Positions 52,650 to 61,927 are shown, numbered from the stretch's first letter. The stretch: 64,000 nucleotides of DNA from Mesorhizobium onobrychidis (GCF_024707545.1 NZ_CP062229.1:2399501-2463500); one strand, 5' to 3'. The notes: generated by a model from the letters alone, not told the origin. Numbers and translations are program-made.

Positions 52650-52993
52650 TTCCGACAGCGCTGTACCAGGTGCCGAACCTTAAGACCGTGGACCTGTCAT
52701 GGGAAGGGCGTCTCAGGCCGGGCGATCCCTCCCTCGCCGCCATCTCGGCGGCGAAAGTAGGAGATCCGATTCAGATCGTGCGCGATGGCCCGCTCTGGAT
52801 GATACAGGACAAACAAGGGCAGGCCCTCGGACGCATGGCCAGAAGCTGGTCGCCTCCCGAAGGCCTCAGCTTCCTGCGCGGCGAGGTCGGTGCCATCGTG
52901 CGCTGGCGCAAGTCCGACAATCAGGAAGAGTTCCGGGTGCACCTTCACCGAGATGTCTGGGAAGCGGTTCTGCCGGAGCTTGTATTCGGCTGA
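52650..52993 (+). pseudogene. Gene fragment, C-terminal part of a larger protein
   Basis: In another phase the sequence reads LPTALYQVPNLKTVDLSWEG, RLRPGDPSLAAISAAKVGDP, IQIVRDGPLWMIQDKQGQAL, and EFRVHLHRDVWEAVLPELVF before the stop. It is continuous, protein-like, and lacks a start, and so looks like the end of a gene joined to the esterase remnant. I cannot name the family with confidence; a helicase-type C-terminal tail is one possibility. Confidence 0.5.
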
Positions 52994-53204
52994 CGGTTTG
53001 CCCGCAGGGACGCATTGCTCATGGAAAAACGGCAAAATCTCTTGTCTGAGCCAGTTTGAGACCTCACCGTTTTGAGCCTGAAAGCCTGCTTAGAGCATCG
53101 CTCGAAAAAGAGGTCACCGGTTTTTCGAACAAAGCGATGCGCAAACAAGAAGTTACAGCGGTGCGCTTGATCTCGTTTTCACGCGCACCGCTGTAGGCGC
53201 CGGA
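52994..53204. other. Intergenic region with two palindromes
   Basis: A first dyad pairs GCATCGCT/AGCGATGC with CGAAAAA/TTTTTCG inside (53095-53150). A second pairs ACAGCGGTGCGC/GCGCACCGCTGT (about 53155-53195). The second could terminate the RTX gene transcript, though no T run is seen. Confidence 0.55.
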
Positions 53205-55250
53205 TCAGATCACGAAAAAATCGTCGGCCAGCAGCGTCGGCCTGTTCGTCAGCGTCGCGAGCTGTGTCACGCCGCCTGCGACGTTTCCGTTGGAATCGTA
53301 AAACAACGCACCCGTAACCTTGTCATAGACGATGTGGTCGTCGGCGTCGTGCGCGCTAGTCCCAGCGAAGAAGTACCTTGGCTCGAGGGCTCCGGTGGCT
53401 CCAAGCCCCTGCATTACCGAATTCTGGAGCCTGAATGCATCGGCCGTATGGTTGAAATCCGTGATGATGTCGCGGTTGGCCACTGAGAGCGGCGCGCTGA
53501 AAACGAAGGAATCGTTGCCGGCGCCACCAGTAAGCCGGTCAATGCCCAGGCCGCCCGTTAGTACATCGTTGCCACCCCGCCCAAGCACGGAATCATTGCC
53601 TCGGCCGCCGTCCAGTTTGTTGTCGCTGTCGTTGCCGTCGAGCACGTTGTCGAGGGAATTTCCCGTGGCTCCGACGTTGGCGTTTCCGGTCAGACGCAAA
53701 TTTTCTACCAGCCTGCGATCGGCCGCCAGTGAGTACGTGACCAAGCTGAAAATCTGGTCGAGGCCCGCTTCGTCGATGATGCTGTCCAGTACATTGTCCA
53801 CATAATAGGTATCGTTGCCGGCACCGCCATTCAACAGGTCGGCCCCGGTCCCGCCATCGAGAAGGTCGGCGCCATCATAGCCCGCTAACCGGTCGCTACC
53901 CGCCCCGCCCCTTATGGTGTCGTTGCCGGCAAGGCCGTCCAGCGTGTTGTTCCCATTGTTCCCGGTCAGCTCATTGTCGGAAGAATTGCCGCGACCATTG
54001 ATAGCGCCAAGGCCGATGAGAGTCAGATTTTCGACATAGCGTGGCAGTGAATAGGTGCTCGAGCTGAACACCCAATCGTTGCCCGCCGCATCGCCCTCGA
54101 CCACGCGGTCGAGCGCATTGTCGACATAGTAGGTATCGTCGCCCGCGCCGCCCTCCATGCTGTCGATACCGACCCCGCCGTCGAGCAGGTTGCTGCCGTC
54201 GTTGCCGACCAGCCTGTTGTCGAGTTCGTTACCCATCGCGTCGATGTCGGCAACGCCGGTGAGCGTGAGCTGCTCTATTTGCTGGCCGGACAGCGAATAC
54301 GTCATCGAGGTGATGACCAGATCGATGCCGGCGCCGTCAGCCTCAATGACTACGTCGAATGCGTTGTCGACGCGGTAGGTATCGTTGCCGAAACCGCCGG
54401 ACATTTTGTCAGCACCAGCTCCGCCGTCCAGAACGTCATCAAAGCTGCCGCCGTTCAGGATATCCGCCGCATCCGTCCCGGTCAGGTGCTGCTCCATCAC
54501 GTCCGGCGCAGCATAGGCGCGCACGTAGTCGACGACCATGTCGTACGTGCCGGAAGCCTGCTCGACCCCGGAGGAATACATGCTTAGCGTGACCAGCATA
54601 TAGAGCGGCGTGCGGAAAAAGTCGCTCATTGGAAAGCGGCTCAGCTCCTTGCCGTCATAGTACACGGTGATCCAGTCCGTCGTTATCCTCGCGCCGTACG
54701 TGTGAAACGCCCCGTCGAACAGCGAACCGTCGAGGCCCGTATAGTTGCTTTCCCAAGCGTGGCTTTCCTTATTGCTCAAGTGCACCGCCTGGTGATGACC
54801 ATCGGGATCGCCGCCATACGCTTCAACGATGTCGACCTCGACGCGTGGCACAGTCTGATCGGGCGACAGCATCCAGAAAGCCGGCCAGGCTCCCGCCCCG
54901 CCGTGAAAGGCTGCGCGCATCTCGAAGTACCCGTACTCTTGCGCGAAACCCTGGCCGGCGCTGTTAACCGTTTGCATCGTTCCCGACTGCCAGGCGCCGT
55001 CCACCTGCTTCATGGTAATGGTCAGCTTCCCGTCAGAGACGGAGAACGGGTTGGTTTCTCCGACCGGCGGCATGTACTTTGCGGCCCCAGCGGGGGCGTG
55101 AACAGGCGCGAACCACTTGCCGGTGCCGTTGTTCGGCACGACATCAAGTGTGTTGAACTCGTCGGAAAAGGAGAGCTTGAAACCGGAGAGGTTCAGCTCC
55201 GATCCTTTGTACTGTCCGATCCAATCGCCAGGAAGGGCAATCGCAGCCAT
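53205..55250 (-). CDS. GH16 glycosidase with RTX calcium-binding repeats
   Basis: The 681-residue protein has an N-terminal glycoside hydrolase family 16 domain (residues 1 to about 255): FKLSFSDEFNTLDVVPNNGT, EYGYFEMRAAFHGGAGAWPA, the catalytic VEVDIVEAYGG (E-x-D-x-x-E), and a C-terminal YDMVVDYVRAYA. It is followed by about 10 RTX nonapeptide units (GGxGxDxxx), such as GGAGADKMSGGFGNDTYRVD and GGAGSDRLAGYDGADLLDGG, and a short hydrophobic type I secretion end. No N-terminal signal is present, as expected for type I export. It probably cleaves a beta-glucan or exopolysaccharide, as ExoK/ExsH-type enzymes do. GAGGAG sets the start at 55250. Confidence 0.92.
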   Translation of the reverse strand: MAAIALPGDWIGQYKGSELNLSGFKLSFSDEFNTLDVVPNNGTGKWFAPVHAPAGAAKYMPPVGETNPFSVSDGKLTITMKQVDGAWQSGTMQTVNSAGQGFAQEYGYFEMRAAFHGGAGAWPAFWMLSPDQTVPRVEVDIVEAYGGDPDGHHQAVHLSNKESHAWESNYTGLDGSLFDGAFHTYGARITTDWITVYYDGKELSRFPMSDFFRTPLYMLVTLSMYSSGVEQASGTYDMVVDYVRAYAAPDVMEQHLTGTDAADILNGGSFDDVLDGGAGADKMSGGFGNDTYRVDNAFDVVIEADGAGIDLVITSMTYSLSGQQIEQLTLTGVADIDAMGNELDNRLVGNDGSNLLDGGVGIDSMEGGAGDDTYYVDNALDRVVEGDAAGNDWVFSSSTYSLPRYVENLTLIGLGAINGRGNSSDNELTGNNGNNTLDGLAGNDTIRGGAGSDRLAGYDGADLLDGGTGADLLNGGAGNDTYYVDNVLDSIIDEAGLDQIFSLVTYSLAADRRLVENLRLTGNANVGATGNSLDNVLDGNDSDNKLDGGRGNDSVLGRGGNDVLTGGLGIDRLTGGAGNDSFVFSAPLSVANRDIITDFNHTADAFRLQNSVMQGLGATGALEPRYFFAGTSAHDADDHIVYDKVTGALFYDSNGNVAGGVTQLATLTNRPTLLADDFFVI

Positions 55251-56296
55251 TGATGGGCTCCTCGTTCTCGCAACATTTTCGCGGTTGACCCCCCACCAAG
55301 ATCTAATCGTCCATTTATTAACGGAAGGTAATGGACACCGATTCCGCCGCAAATGGGGTCAGTGCGGTTATCCCCAACGCTTCACGAGAAATTTGGGAGA
55401 TGTCGCAAATCGGTTGACGTAGCCGGCACACGATACTGCGAATCCTCCGATACCGTGACGCCGGGCTCGAACGTCGCCGCAACCAGCCGCTCCTTCTCCG
55501 CCCGCGACCAGCGCCGCCGGCGCTGCACCGAGGTGATCACTTCCACGCGCGCAATCGTCATAGGACTCCTCCCAGGATTATTCCCCGGACTTGCAATGTT
55601 CGTCCTAAGGCGACAAGGCGGCCTTCACCGTAGGCTTGTAGGCCGGCGGAGGCGGCCTTCAGTCGGGGTTTCAAGAGGCTCACGGCGTCTCGCCAGCGGG
55701 GTGGCGCGACGGTCGGCGCAGATAGGATGGCCGAACGTCCGTTTTCTCAATCCGATTCGGACCTGCAATCTCGCCTCCGGCATGACCATTAGGGGTCAGG
55801 TCACGACAATACTGACACCGGACTGAATGTCCGCTCTTGAAAATCGGCAGCTGGAAGCTGCCAGTCCGCTGTCGGCCCCCAGGCTGCCAGGCGGCAATGC
55901 GCCCGCATCTCGGCCATTGAAGTTAGCTCGGCCACTGCCTTAAACGGGACATTACCGGCGACCACTCTGGAAGTCGCGGTTGCGCCAATTGCCGACCTTC
56001 CTGGCGCTTCTCCAGAGGCGCCGTGCGGCTTCTGACCCAGGAACATCAATCGAAGCCGACGCGCCCGGCTGGTGCGACGCGCCTCGCAGGACCCCGCTCG
56101 AGTGGCCCTGCAATGTCCGCTTTCCGTCAACAGCACCGGTTTCTGCGAACGTCGGCTATCGGGTAGAGAAACGGGTTGATGGAGGGCGGCTTAGGGTCAG
56201 TGCACGTCGATGCACGCAAGGCGCTTGAAGGTCCGCTTCTGACCTTCCGGGCCTCGAAGCCGCAAGTCCGCTGTCGGCCCAGAGCCGCCACGGCGC
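55251..56296. other. Decayed 1-kb region with IS66 fragment and repeats
   Basis: No intact gene is seen. It holds the IS66 tnpA remnant (55382-55561) and two copies of a repeated unit containing AGTCCGCTGTCGGCCC (55863-55878 and 56265-56280) with a shared GTCCGCT lead at about 55829 and 56231. A third AATGTCCGCTTT occurs at about 56109. Confidence 0.55.
55382..55561 (-). pseudogene. IS66-family TnpA, N-terminal remnant
   Basis: From ATG 55561 the frame reads MTIARVEVITSVQRRRRWSR, AEKERLVAATFEPGVTVSED, then departs from the family and stops at TGA 55384-55382. The start is the typical N-terminus of the IS66 orf1 (TnpA) protein, but the HTH half is missing. Confidence 0.8.
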
Positions 56297-57574
56297 TTAC
56301 GCCATAATTGCCAAAGCGTCCGCGAAGAAGCTCTCGCCGCCGAAATTTCCTGATTTGAGAGCCAACACCATGCCGCCGTGACGACCTCCAATACTGTGCA
56401 AGACGGGCACGCCCGCAACGATCTCCTGCCCGAGTTGAAATGCGGGAATGGCGAGCCGGTCGACGACCGCGCCGGATGTCTCTCCGCCCGCTACGATCAG
56501 CCGACGCACGCCCCGTTCCACCAGACCTTCGGCAATCGCCGCAAGGGATTGTTCAATTACCTTGCCGACCGCGTCGCGTCCATAACGGGTTTGCAGCCTT
56601 GATACATCAACCGGATTCGAGCTGCTGGCGATGATGACGGGAGTTCGGGCCATCCGCTCGGCCGCCCAATCAAGGGCGAGCTGGGCCTCCTCCCGACCGT
56701 TCATAAGCTTTTCCGGATCGAGCCGCAGGACGGGCATTGTCTGCTCGGCTTTGGCGATCTGTTTCAAAGTCGCCTGTGAGCAGCTTCCGGCAAGAACAGC
56801 TGCTGGTCCTCCCACCGGCTTGCCGTAAACAGCAGTCCTCTCGTGGCGACGTACGGTGCCCGCCGCGATCAGGCCGCGGGCAAGACCCAATCCCAAACCC
56901 GAGGCTCCGATCGACAATCGCTGACGAAGCGCCGCTGCGCCAATTGCTTCGAGGTCGCTCTCGAACACGGCATCGGTGATGGCCGCTCCGTTCCCATCGG
57001 AGGCCAGCTGTGCCAGCCGCTCGACGATCGCCTCCGCGCCACGCGCAACGATTGCGAGATCGACGAGTCCAACCGCTGCAGCACTCTGCCGAGCTAGAAC
57101 GCGCACCAGATTGGCATCGTGCATGGGGTTGAGCGGATGATCCTTAAGGGGGCTTTCGTTGAGCGGCGCCGCACCGACGAAGAGATTGCCCTGATAGACG
57201 GTGCGACCGGTCTGCGGAAAGGCCGGCGTCACCAGCACCGTTGTTTCACCGGCATCGGCGCGCAAGGAATCGAGCACCGGGCCGATATTGCCCGAGTCGG
57301 TGGAATCGAAGGTGGAACAGATCTTGTACATGACATGATCGGCGCCGCGCTCGCGCAGCCAGCGATCAGAGGCACGGGCACGTTCGACCGCCTCAGGGGC
57401 GGCGATCGACCGGATCTTCAGCGAAACGACGATCGCATCGACTTCGGGCAAAGCCAGGTCGTCCGTGGGAATTCCGATGGTCTGAATCGTACGCAGACCC
57501 TCTTTGGCCAGCGTGTTCGCCAGGTCCGAGGCACCGGTGTAATCGTCCGCGATGCAGCCGAGCGAGAGCGTCAT
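56297..57574 (-). CDS. otnK: 3-oxo-tetronate kinase
   Basis: The 425-residue protein belongs to the four-carbon acid sugar kinase family (formerly DUF1537). It has LGCIADDYTGASDLANTLA at the N-terminus, VMYKICSTFDSTDSGNIGPV, TPAFPQTGRTVYQGNLFVG, and the C-terminal domain LIVAGGETSGAVVDRLAI and LALKSGNFGGESFF. It phosphorylates 3-oxo-tetronate at O4. It is coupled to otnI (four-base overlap at 57571-57574) and completes the operon with ltnD-like and MFS genes. It differs from DtnK/PdxK2-like members by genomic context. Confidence 0.9.
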   Translation of the reverse strand: MTLSLGCIADDYTGASDLANTLAKEGLRTIQTIGIPTDDLALPEVDAIVVSLKIRSIAAPEAVERARASDRWLRERGADHVMYKICSTFDSTDSGNIGPVLDSLRADAGETTVLVTPAFPQTGRTVYQGNLFVGAAPLNESPLKDHPLNPMHDANLVRVLARQSAAAVGLVDLAIVARGAEAIVERLAQLASDGNGAAITDAVFESDLEAIGAAALRQRLSIGASGLGLGLARGLIAAGTVRRHERTAVYGKPVGGPAAVLAGSCSQATLKQIAKAEQTMPVLRLDPEKLMNGREEAQLALDWAAERMARTPVIIASSSNPVDVSRLQTRYGRDAVGKVIEQSLAAIAEGLVERGVRRLIVAGGETSGAVVDRLAIPAFQLGQEIVAGVPVLHSIGGRHGGMVLALKSGNFGGESFFADALAIMA

Positions 57575-58389
57575 GTTAGAGCTCCACGCTTGGCACCTGA
57601 AATTGGGCGCTGGCGCTCGCCGGTATAGAGAGTGAGCCAGCTGAGCCCGTCGAGCGTCTTGCTCCTCGGCCGGTATTCGCAGCCGACAAAGCCGGCATAT
57701 CCTAGCCGGTCCAGCTCGTCGAAAATGAAGTGATCATTGAGTTCCCCGGTCGCCGGTTCATGCCGCGAAGGCACGCTGGCGATCTGGATGTGACCAATGA
57801 GCGGCATCACCCGGCGAAGCGCCATGGTGACGTCACCATGCATGATCTGGCGATGGTAGACGTCGAATTGCAGCTTAAGATTGGGTAGCGCCAGGTCGCG
57901 GACGAGAGCTTCAGCGAAGCCGAAGTCGTTGAGGAAGTAACCCGGCATGTCACGGCTGTTGATCGGCTCGATCAAGAGATCGATGCCTCGATCGGCAAGT
58001 TTTTCGGCCGTCCAGACGATGGCCTTCCGGTAGGCATCGACAGCTTCCTTGTCGTCGCGAGAGGCAATCCCCGACATGAGATGAAGGCGCTTGACCCCGG
58101 TCGCCTCTGCGTAAGAGAGCGCTGCTTCAACGCCGACCCGGAGCTCGTCGAACCGTCCCGGCAGGGAGGCCAGCCCACGCTCGCCGCCAGCCCAGTTGCC
58201 GGGCGGCAGGTTGAACAGGACCTGGCATAGACCGTTCTTTGCGAGGCGTTCGGCGATCGCATCCGGTCTATGCTCGTAAGGGAAAAGGAACTCGACCGCT
58301 TCGAAGCCGGCATCGGCGGCGGCAGCGAACCGGTCGAGGAACGGCCATTCGTTGAACATCATGGTGAGATTGGCGGCGAAGCGGGGCAT
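57571..58389 (-). CDS. otnI: 2-oxo-tetronate isomerase
   Basis: The 272-residue TIM-barrel of the hydroxypyruvate isomerase/xylose isomerase-like family starts MPRFAANLTMMFNEWPFLDR at 58389. Other segments are AGFEAVEFLFPYEHRPDAI, LFNLPPGNWAGGERGLASLP, DLLIEPINSRDMPGYFL with metal Glu/Asp, and VDVYHRQIMHGDV-like QFDVYHRQIMHGD. It isomerises 2-oxo-tetronate to 3-oxo-tetronate. The start is chosen by family match, not the longer frame to 58482. It overlaps otnK by four bases. Confidence 0.9.
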   Translation of the reverse strand: MPRFAANLTMMFNEWPFLDRFAAAADAGFEAVEFLFPYEHRPDAIAERLAKNGLCQVLFNLPPGNWAGGERGLASLPGRFDELRVGVEAALSYAEATGVKRLHLMSGIASRDDKEAVDAYRKAIVWTAEKLADRGIDLLIEPINSRDMPGYFLNDFGFAEALVRDLALPNLKLQFDVYHRQIMHGDVTMALRRVMPLIGHIQIASVPSRHEPATGELNDHFIFDELDRLGYAGFVGCEYRPRSKTLDGLSWLTLYTGERQRPISGAKRGALT

Positions 58390-58408
58390 TGGCTGGGTCC
58401 GGTCCTGA

Positions 58409-59353
58409 TCAGGTTTGCGGTTCGCCGGGCAAGTCGGTGCCCGTGATCCTTGCGTAGAGGCGGGCGACTGAGGCATCGTCATCCCGCCCCATCCCGGCCG
58501 CCGAGGTCATCAGGAACATCTGCAGCGCCGCGGCCGCCACCGGCACGGGGAACTTGGCGCTGCGCGCCATATCCTGGACGATACCGAGATCCTTGACGAA
58601 AATGTCGACGGCGCTGCGTGGGGCATAGTCGCCGTCGAGCACGTGCGGAACGCGGTTCTCGAACATCCATGAATTGCCGGCCGAGGCGGTGATGACCTCA
58701 TAGACCTTGCGAATATCGAGCCCTTGCCGAGCGGCAAAGGCGACGGCTTCGCTCGCTGCCGCGATATGCACACCGGCGAGCAACTGGTTTATCATCTTGA
58801 ATGCGGCGCCGACGCCCGGTTCATCTCCAAGCTCATAAAGCTTGGCTGCCATCGCGTCGAGTGCGGGCCGCGCCTTGGCAAAGGCGGCAGCGCTGCCGGA
58901 GGCCAGAACGGTAAGGGCGCCTTCTGCCGCGCGGACCGACCCGCCACTGATTGGCGCGTCGAGATAGAGCCGCCCAGTGGTTTCCAGCCGGGCGGCCAGA
59001 TTGCGTGCAACGTCAGGATCCATGGTGGCTGAGGAGACGAACACCGCGCCCTCTGGCATGGTTTCGGCCACCCCATCGGCGCCAAAGAGGATGGCTTCGG
59101 TCTGCGCCGCGTTGACGACGACAGAAACCACGACGTCCGCGGCTTGGGCGGCCTGGGCGGGGGTTTGTGCTCCCCGCCCGCCGGTGGCGACAAAGCGCGC
59201 CACCATCTGGTCGTTGACGTCGAAGCCCGTCACCTCGAACCCGGCGCGGCGAAGCGACGTCGCCATGCCGAACCCCATCGAACCGAGGCCGATAACCGCG
59301 ACCCGCAGTGTGGTTGCAGCTGGGACATCCTTCTGCTCGTCGTTGATGGTCAT
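58409..59353 (-). CDS. ltnD: L-threonate dehydrogenase-like oxidoreductase
   Basis: The 314-residue beta-hydroxyacid dehydrogenase has a Rossmann motif RVAVIGLGSMGFGMATSLRR, the substrate-binding LDAPISGGSVRAAEGALTV, and the catalytic Lys in KMINQLLAGVHIAAASEAVA. In this operon it should oxidise L-threonate (or D-erythronate, depending on the specificity) to 2-oxo-tetronate with NAD. The start at 59353 (MTINDE) has AGGGAG nine bases upstream; the ATG at 59371 lacks one. It is 19 bases from otnI. Confidence 0.88.
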   Translation of the reverse strand: MTINDEQKDVPAATTLRVAVIGLGSMGFGMATSLRRAGFEVTGFDVNDQMVARFVATGGRGAQTPAQAAQAADVVVSVVVNAAQTEAILFGADGVAETMPEGAVFVSSATMDPDVARNLAARLETTGRLYLDAPISGGSVRAAEGALTVLASGSAAAFAKARPALDAMAAKLYELGDEPGVGAAFKMINQLLAGVHIAAASEAVAFAARQGLDIRKVYEVITASAGNSWMFENRVPHVLDGDYAPRSAVDIFVKDLGIVQDMARSAKFPVPVAAAALQMFLMTSAAGMGRDDDASVARLYARITGTDLPGEPQT

Positions 59354-59383
59354 AATGGAAACTCCCTGCATGAGGCGGTTCGG

Positions 59384-60697
59384 CTAGCGGTTGACCAGTT
59401 TGGGCGGGACTGTCAGCACCAGGATCGCACCGACCACCAGGATTGCGGCCAGGGCGTACATGCCGACCTGGGTCGTGCCGGTCAGATCCTTGAGGTAGCC
59501 AACGAGATAGGGGCTGACGAAGCCGGCGAGATTTCCGACCGAATTGATGAGCGCAATACCAGCCGCAGCACCAGTTCCGCCGAGGAACGCTGTGGGCAGT
59601 GACCAGAACAGCGGCGCACACGTGATCGCACCTGCTGCGGCCAGCGACAGAAAGGCAATTGCGATGGTGGGATCGGGCGAGGTGGCTGCGATCACGAAGC
59701 CGATGGCTCCAAAGAGAGCGGGAACCACCAGGTGCCAGCGGCGCTCGCGATATCTGTCGGCGCTGCGGCCAAAAAAGTTCATGGCGATTACAGCGCAGAT
59801 AAACGGGATTGCGCTGATCAGTCCGATGTTGAGGTTGCCGGCGACCCCCGTCGCCTTGACCAGCGTGGGCATCCAGAACGTCAATCCGTACTGGCCCATC
59901 ACGAAGCAGAAATAGATGAGACACATCAGCCAGATCCGGGGATCGCGGAATATGCCGGCGACGGAGTGTGAGCGTTCCTTGCCGTGCTCTTCCTGGGCGA
60001 TCTCTCGCTCGATTGCCTGCTTCTCCGCTTCACTCAGCCACTTGGCGTGACGGATGCCGTTGTCAAGGAAGAAAAAGACTGCGATGCCGAGCAGGATTGC
60101 CGGAACCGCTTCGATCAGGAACATCCACTGCCAGCCGGCAAGGCCGTTGCTGCCATCGAACGAATCCATGATCCAGCCGGAAAGCGGATTGCCGAAAATC
60201 CCGGAGATAGGGATCGCGGACATGAATATCGCGATGATCTTGGCGCGCCGGTGCGAGGGATACCAATAGGTGAGGAAGAGGATGATGCCGGGGTAGAAAC
60301 CAGCCTCGGCGACACCGAGCAGGAAGCGCAGCAGGTAGAACATCGGGGCAGATGCAGTGAACATGAAACCGGCCGAGATCAGGCCCCAGGTGATCATTAT
60401 GCGGGCGATCCAGACGCGTGCCCCTACTTTGTGCAGGATGACGTTGCTCGGGATCTCAAACAGGAAATAGCCGATGAAGAATATGCCGGCGCCAAGGCCA
60501 TAGACGGTTTCACTGAAGGCAAGGTCGGTCGACATCTGCAGCTTGGCAAAGCCGACATTGACCCGATCGAGGTAGGCAACGACATAGCACAGCATCAGAA
60601 ACGGCACGATGCGCCAGAAGACTTTGCCGTAGGCCTTCCTTTTGATGTCGTCTTCTGCTCCGGCCTCCGCCGGAAGCGTCGGGGTGAGTATCGTCAT
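59384..60697 (-). CDS. MFS sugar-acid transporter (anion:cation symporter family)
   Basis: The 437-residue protein has 12 predicted membrane segments and ACS-family motifs: WRIVPFLMLCYVVAYLDRVN, SETVYGLGAGIFFIGYFLFE, LRFLLGVAEAGFYPGIILFL, and FGRSADRYRERRWHL. ACS transporters import sugar acids with protons. It is the first gene of the tetronate operon, preceded by GGGAGGAAACAG. The LacI-type operators lie upstream at 60758-60826. Confidence 0.9.
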   Translation of the reverse strand: MTILTPTLPAEAGAEDDIKRKAYGKVFWRIVPFLMLCYVVAYLDRVNVGFAKLQMSTDLAFSETVYGLGAGIFFIGYFLFEIPSNVILHKVGARVWIARIMITWGLISAGFMFTASAPMFYLLRFLLGVAEAGFYPGIILFLTYWYPSHRRAKIIAIFMSAIPISGIFGNPLSGWIMDSFDGSNGLAGWQWMFLIEAVPAILLGIAVFFFLDNGIRHAKWLSEAEKQAIEREIAQEEHGKERSHSVAGIFRDPRIWLMCLIYFCFVMGQYGLTFWMPTLVKATGVAGNLNIGLISAIPFICAVIAMNFFGRSADRYRERRWHLVVPALFGAIGFVIAATSPDPTIAIAFLSLAAAGAITCAPLFWSLPTAFLGGTGAAAGIALINSVGNLAGFVSPYLVGYLKDLTGTTQVGMYALAAILVVGAILVLTVPPKLVNR

Positions 60698-60757
60698 CTG
60701 TTTCCTCCCAAGTGTAAGGGGTGGTCCCTCAAGGTCTCACGCCCCCTGGCTGGATTT

Positions 60758-60771
60758 TGGCAGCGCTTGCA
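60758..60771. promoter_or_regulatory. Degenerate LacI-family operator, site 3
   Basis: TGGCAGCGCTTGCA matches TGGCAGCGCTGCCA in 11 of 14 positions and is centred 32 bases from site 1, on the transporter side. It may be a weaker or auxiliary site. Confidence 0.55.
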
Positions 60772-60789
60772 TAGTCCGATACACGAGAA

Positions 60790-60803
60790 TGGCAGCGCTG
60801 CCA
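60790..60803. promoter_or_regulatory. LacI-family operator, site 1
   Basis: TGGCAGCGCTGCCA is a perfect 14-base palindrome, with the central CG that LacI-family proteins typically recognise. It lies in the divergent region between the transporter gene and the LacI regulator. Confidence 0.85.
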
Positions 60804-60812
60804 AACGAAAAG

Positions 60813-60826
60813 TGGCAGCGCTGCCA
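60813..60826. promoter_or_regulatory. LacI-family operator, site 2
   Basis: A second perfect TGGCAGCGCTGCCA, 23 bases centre-to-centre from site 1 (about two helical turns). The pair could support cooperative binding and control both divergent transcripts. Confidence 0.85.
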
Positions 60827-60910
60827 AAGTTTATTGAGTGCGGCGCCTGAATGTGACAAAAGAAGCGTCAGGAACTAGAGTCGTACGACGCATCGAGCCG
60901 AGAAACCGGA

Positions 60911-61927
60911 ATGCAGAGCGAAGCAGAAGACGGTCCGCAAACCGGCGCGATGATAACCCTCACCGACGTTGCGCGCGCGGCTGGCGTCGGCGAAAGCACT
61001 GCTTCGCGCGTGTTGCGCGGGCATGGTTCCTTCTCAACCAAGACACGCGAGAGTGTACTCACTGCCGCGCGGAGCCTCGGTTATGTGCCAAACCGGATCG
61101 CGGGAACCCTGGCCTCCATGGGGTCCAAGCTCGTCGGCGTCGTCATTCCTTCGCTAAGCAATATCGTCTTTCCGGATGTGCTGCGCGGCGCCAATACAGT
61201 ACTGGTCGGAGCCGGCTTCCAACCTGTCGTCGCGGTGACAGACTACGATCCGGAGCGAGAGGAGAGCGTCATCGAGTCACTCCTCAGCTGGCGTCCAGCC
61301 GGGATGATGGTAGCGGGGCTCGAGCATACCGAGCGCACCGGCGCCATGCTGCGGAACGCCCGCATCAGAGTGGCCGAACTGCTCGATACCGATGGCGAGG
61401 GCATCGACATCGTCGTGGGCTTTTCCAACCGCAAGGCGGGCCGGGTGAGCGCTCGGCATTTGATATCGCGTGGCTATCGCTGCATCGGCTACGTCGGCCA
61501 CGACCTCAGCCTGGACCTTCGCGCGGCCAAGCGCTTCGCAGCGTTTCGCGCGGCCCTGGGCGAAGCCGGGCTGAGCGTCATTGGAGAAGAAATCATTCCT
61601 GCCGCATCCTCGATCGAAGCCGGGCGCGACGGGCTGGCTCGATTGCTGGAGCGTTGTCCCGATCTGGATGCGGTTTACTTCTCCAACGACGACATGGCGA
61701 TCGGCGGCTATTTCCACTGTCTCGCCCACGGCATCACGATACCGGACCGGCTGGCGATCTTCGGCTACAACGGTCTCGATGTAGCCAGAAGTGCGCCGCA
61801 GCCACTTTCGACCATCCTGACGCCGCGAGTGACCGTCGGTGAGATCGGAGCACGGCTCGTCTGCTCCGACGGACCATCCGCAGTGGTCGATATCGGGTTC
61901 GAGCTGATTGAAGGAGCGACGACGTGA
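60911..61927 (+). CDS. LacI family transcriptional regulator of the tetronate genes
   Basis: The 338-residue protein has an N-terminal HTH (residues 16-37: TLTDVARAAGVGESTASRVL) with the minor-groove hinge helix, and a periplasmic-binding-like effector domain (LVGVVIPSLSNIVFPDVLRG onward). It is likely a repressor that binds the TGGCAGCGCTGCCA sites and responds to a tetronate-derived sugar acid. ATG 60911 is used; the codon at 60953 (MITLTD) is a possible alternative closer to the HTH. The otnC gene begins within its stop codon. Confidence 0.92.
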   Translation: MQSEAEDGPQTGAMITLTDVARAAGVGESTASRVLRGHGSFSTKTRESVLTAARSLGYVPNRIAGTLASMGSKLVGVVIPSLSNIVFPDVLRGANTVLVGAGFQPVVAVTDYDPEREESVIESLLSWRPAGMMVAGLEHTERTGAMLRNARIRVAELLDTDGEGIDIVVGFSNRKAGRVSARHLISRGYRCIGYVGHDLSLDLRAAKRFAAFRAALGEAGLSVIGEEIIPAASSIEAGRDGLARLLERCPDLDAVYFSNDDMAIGGYFHCLAHGITIPDRLAIFGYNGLDVARSAPQPLSTILTPRVTVGEIGARLVCSDGPSAVVDIGFELIEGATT

